Source: Pseudoalteromonas phenolica
Lineage (GTDB): Bacteria > Pseudomonadota > Gammaproteobacteria > Enterobacterales > Alteromonadaceae
Assembly (NCBI RefSeq): GCF_005876835.1
Contig: NZ_PPSW01000001.1
Coordinates: forward strand, 62,001 to 126,000
Reading direction: 5' to 3'
Length of the DNA: 64,000 nucleotides
The notes under the pieces were generated by a model. That model was not told the origin of the DNA and did no database searches. It saw only the letters and a list, made by a program, of their open reading frames with translations. Positions 62,213 through 64,000 of this stretch are shown here, one piece after another. Position 1 is the stretch's first letter; each line of letters opens with the position of its first letter. The translations under genes were made by a program, and so were the position numbers.

Positions 62213-62527
62213 ATGGCAGCAAAAATCCGTCGTGATGACGAAGTAATCGTACTAGCCGGTAAAGACAAAGGTAAGCGCGGTAAAGTGCTTTCAGTTGTTA
62301 CTGAAACTGGTCGTGTTTTCGTTGAAGGTGTAAACCTTATCAAGAAGCACCAAAAACCAGTTCCTCAGCTTCAACAAGCTGGCGGTATCATTGAAAAAGA
62401 AGCATCAATCGACGCTTCTAACGTAGCGATCTTCAATGCCGAAACAGGCAAGGCTGATCGTGTAGGTTTTAGATTTGAAGACGGCAAAAAAGTTCGTTTC
62501 TTTAAGTCTAACGGAAAAGCTATTTAA
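62213..62527 (+). CDS. rplX: 50S ribosomal protein L24
   Basis: The 104-residue protein contains the KOW motif ([20 protein letters not shown]) and continues with [20 protein letters not shown]24 starts 50S assembly by binding the 5' domain of 23S rRNA. It lies ten bases after rplN, with AAGGAGTCGATC as ribosome site. Confidence 0.98.
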   Translation: MAAKIRRDDEVIVLAGKDKGKRGKVLSVVTETGRVFVEGVNLIKKHQKPVPQLQQAGGIIEKEASIDASNVAIFNAETGKADRVGFRFEDGKKVRFFKSNGKAI

Positions 62528-62543
62528 TTAGTTGGAGTAGACG

Positions 62544-63083
62544 ATGGCGAAACTGCATGAAGTTTACAAAGACAAAGTAGTAAAAGAACTTTTTGAAAAG
62601 TTCGGTTACAGCTCTGTCATGCAAGTCCCTCAGATCGAAAAGATCACACTTAACATGGGTGTGGGCGAAGCCCTAGCTGACAAGAAGATCCTTGAGAACG
62701 CTGTACGCGACCTTGAGTCAATCTCTGGTCAGAAGCCTTTAGTGACTAAAGCTCGTAAATCAGTTGCTGGCTTTAAGATCCGTGAAGGTTACCCAATCGG
62801 CTGTAAAGTAACCCTACGCGGCGAGCGTATGTGGGATTTCCTAGAGCGTTTAGTCTCTATCGCGATGCCACGTATTCGTGACTTCCGCGGTGTTAGCGCA
62901 AAGTCTTTTGACGGTCGCGGTAACTACTCTATGGGCGTACGTGAGCAAATCATCTTCCCAGAAATTGATTATGATAAAGTAGACCGCGTTCGCGGTATGG
63001 ATATCACGATCACTACTTCTGCGAAAACAGATGATGAAGGCCGTGCGTTATTAGAAGCGTTCAACTTCCCATTCAAAAAGTAA
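62544..63083 (+). CDS. rplE: 50S ribosomal protein L5
   Basis: The 179-residue protein equals E. coli L5 in length, with [35 protein letters not shown] and [19 protein letters not shown]5 binds 5S rRNA and contacts the P-site tRNA. Confidence 0.98.
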   Translation: MAKLHEVYKDKVVKELFEKFGYSSVMQVPQIEKITLNMGVGEALADKKILENAVRDLESISGQKPLVTKARKSVAGFKIREGYPIGCKVTLRGERMWDFLERLVSIAMPRIRDFRGVSAKSFDGRGNYSMGVREQIIFPEIDYDKVDRVRGMDITITTSAKTDDEGRALLEAFNFPFKK

Positions 63084-63093
63084 GGGTAGGGTT

Positions 63094-63399
63094 ATGGCAA
63101 AGAATTCAATGAAAGCGCGCGAAGCAAAGCGCACTAAATTAGTTGCACAGTACGCTGAAAAGCGCGCTGCACTAAAAGCAATCATCAGCGATGTTAACGC
63201 ATCTGAAGATGATCGTTGGGACGCGGTATTAAAGCTTCAGTCTTTACCGCGTGATTCAAGCCCTGCACGTCAACGTAATCGTTGTAACATCACGGGCCGC
63301 CCACATGGTTTCCTTCGCAAGTTCGGCATGAGCCGTATCAAAGTTCGCGAAGCTGCTATGCGCGGTGAAATTCCTGGCCTTAAAAAGGCTTCTTGGTAA
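63094..63399 (+). CDS. rpsN: 30S ribosomal protein S14 (zinc-free form)
   Basis: The 101-residue protein is the long form without the CxxC-CxxC zinc ribbon. The signature is [19 protein letters not shown] and the end is [12 protein letters not shown]14 sits in the 30S head. It follows rplE by ten bases, with the weak ribosome site AGGGTAGGGTT. Confidence 0.98.
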   Translation: MAKNSMKAREAKRTKLVAQYAEKRAALKAIISDVNASEDDRWDAVLKLQSLPRDSSPARQRNRCNITGRPHGFLRKFGMSRIKVREAAMRGEIPGLKKASW

Positions 63400-63419
63400 T
63401 AGAATCACGGGAGTAAGAC

Positions 63420-63812
63420 ATGAGCTTGCAAGATCCTATTGCGGATTTATTCACACGTATCCGTAACGGTCAGTCTGCGAAGAAGGTATCGGTTTCAATG
63501 CCAACTTCAAAGCTGAAAGTAGCAGTTGCTAAAGTACTAAAAGAAGAAGGTTATATCACTGACTTCGCAGTAGCTGGCGACGCAAAACCAGAATTGACTA
63601 TCGAACTTAAGTACTTCGAAGGCAAAGCTGTAATCGAAAATATCCAGCGTGTTAGCCGCCCTGGTCTACGTATCTATAAGAGACGTGACGACTTACCAAA
63701 GGTAATGGGTGGTTTAGGTATCGCTATCGTATCAACTTCTAAAGGCTTAATGACTGACCGTGCTGCACGTAGTGCTGGTATTGGCGGTGAGATCATTGGC
63801 TTTGTAGCTTAA
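63420..63812 (+). CDS. rpsH: 30S ribosomal protein S8
   Basis: The 130-residue protein has [36 protein letters not shown] and [19 protein letters not shown]8 binds helix 21 of 16S rRNA and, in E. coli, represses the spc operon by binding its mRNA near rplE. An equivalent site could exist here but I did not identify one. Confidence 0.98.
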   Translation: MSLQDPIADLFTRIRNGQSAKKVSVSMPTSKLKVAVAKVLKEEGYITDFAVAGDAKPELTIELKYFEGKAVIENIQRVSRPGLRIYKRRDDLPKVMGGLGIAIVSTSKGLMTDRAARSAGIGGEIIGFVA

Positions 63813-63825
63813 TCGGAGGGGAACT

Positions 63826-64000
63826 ATGTCTCGTATAGCGAAGGCTCCTATTGCAGTTCCTGCCGGTGTTGAAGTTACACTAGCTGGCCAGGAAATCAAA
63901 GTTAAAGGCAAAAACGGCGAATTAACTCGTGTAGTTAACGATGCTGTTGAAGTTGCTTTAAACGACAACGTTATCACTACTGCTCCACGTGACGTAGCAA
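63826..64000 (+). CDS. rplF: 50S ribosomal protein L6, partial (N terminus)
   Basis: ATG 63826 follows GGAGGGG. The first 58 residues are visible ([20 protein letters not shown] then [16 protein letters not shown]), the L6 start. The gene runs off the window. L6 is the protein near which YlqF/RbgA (at 6199) acts during 50S assembly in Bacillus. Confidence 0.97.
   Translation, partial: MSRIAKAPIAVPAGVEVTLAGQEIKVKGKNGELTRVVNDAVEVALNDNVITTAPRDVA

Overview
The window reads as chromosome from a marine gammaproteobacterium of the Alteromonadales, most like Pseudoalteromonas. The basis is gene content and order: a stand-alone second EF-G, the ubiE-ubiJ-ubiB-tatABC cluster followed by tatD and hemB, speA opposite speE, an ExeM-type secreted nuclease, a TorF-type porin and many secreted or periplasmic peptidases. 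The genus is inferred. No insertion sequence, prophage, CRISPR array, tRNA or rRNA gene was recognised.

Layout. 1-7.1 kb: end of an RND pump gene, a possible chitin-binding protein, oligopeptidase B, Dps, a small membrane protein, a lipase-like hydrolase, YaeQ and the ribosome-assembly GTPase YlqF/RbgA. 7.1-8.2 kb: no protein genes, but three tandem minus-strand transcription units, each with a Fur-box promoter, a structured RNA and an intrinsic terminator. They share a core resembling RyhB, and their hairpins show compensatory base changes. 8.3-13.4 kb: GntP-type permease, AIM24-like protein, EF-G 2 and a small membrane protein. 13.4-26.2 kb (minus): ExeM nuclease, then the run ubiE-ubiJ-ubiB-tatA-tatB-tatC-(unknown)-tatD-(diguanylate cyclase)-hemB, preceded by a degenerate GGDEF protein. 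26.5-30.6 kb: DUF885 lipoprotein and an S9 peptidase. 30.6-36.8 kb: speE and speA divergent, then an operon of two paralogous acyltransferases and an MscS-type channel. 37-39.2 kb: orphan solute-binding protein, NTF2-like protein and a small membrane/XRE module. 39.4-44.7 kb: a locus around a BigR/SqrR-type persulfide-sensing ArsR regulator, with DUF2892 and rhodanese genes on one side and an RND pump with its adaptor on the other. 44.8-50.9 kb: nitroreductase, an ABC ATPase with a permease fused to an M1 peptidase, and an FAH-family enzyme. 51-57.4 kb: a secreted Gly/Cys-rich orphan, TorF porin, an unknown protein, a second membrane/XRE module and an AsmA protein. 57.5-58.3 kb: compound hairpin-rich repeats. 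58.4-61.4 kb: an orphan protein and a Ser/Thr kinase with TPR-like repeats. 61.7-64 kb: start of the spc ribosomal protein operon (rplN-rplX-rplE-rpsN-rpsH-rplF), here without the S10 operon immediately upstream.

The most interesting part is the triple Fur-regulated RNA array at 7168-8214. Next are the BigR-type locus that includes an RND pump (39.4-44.7 kb) and two unrelated-looking modules that share the order membrane protein - XRE regulator - tiny membrane peptide (38.2-39.2 and 54.5-55.3 kb). Functions were assigned by reading motifs and recalling families; no database search was run.
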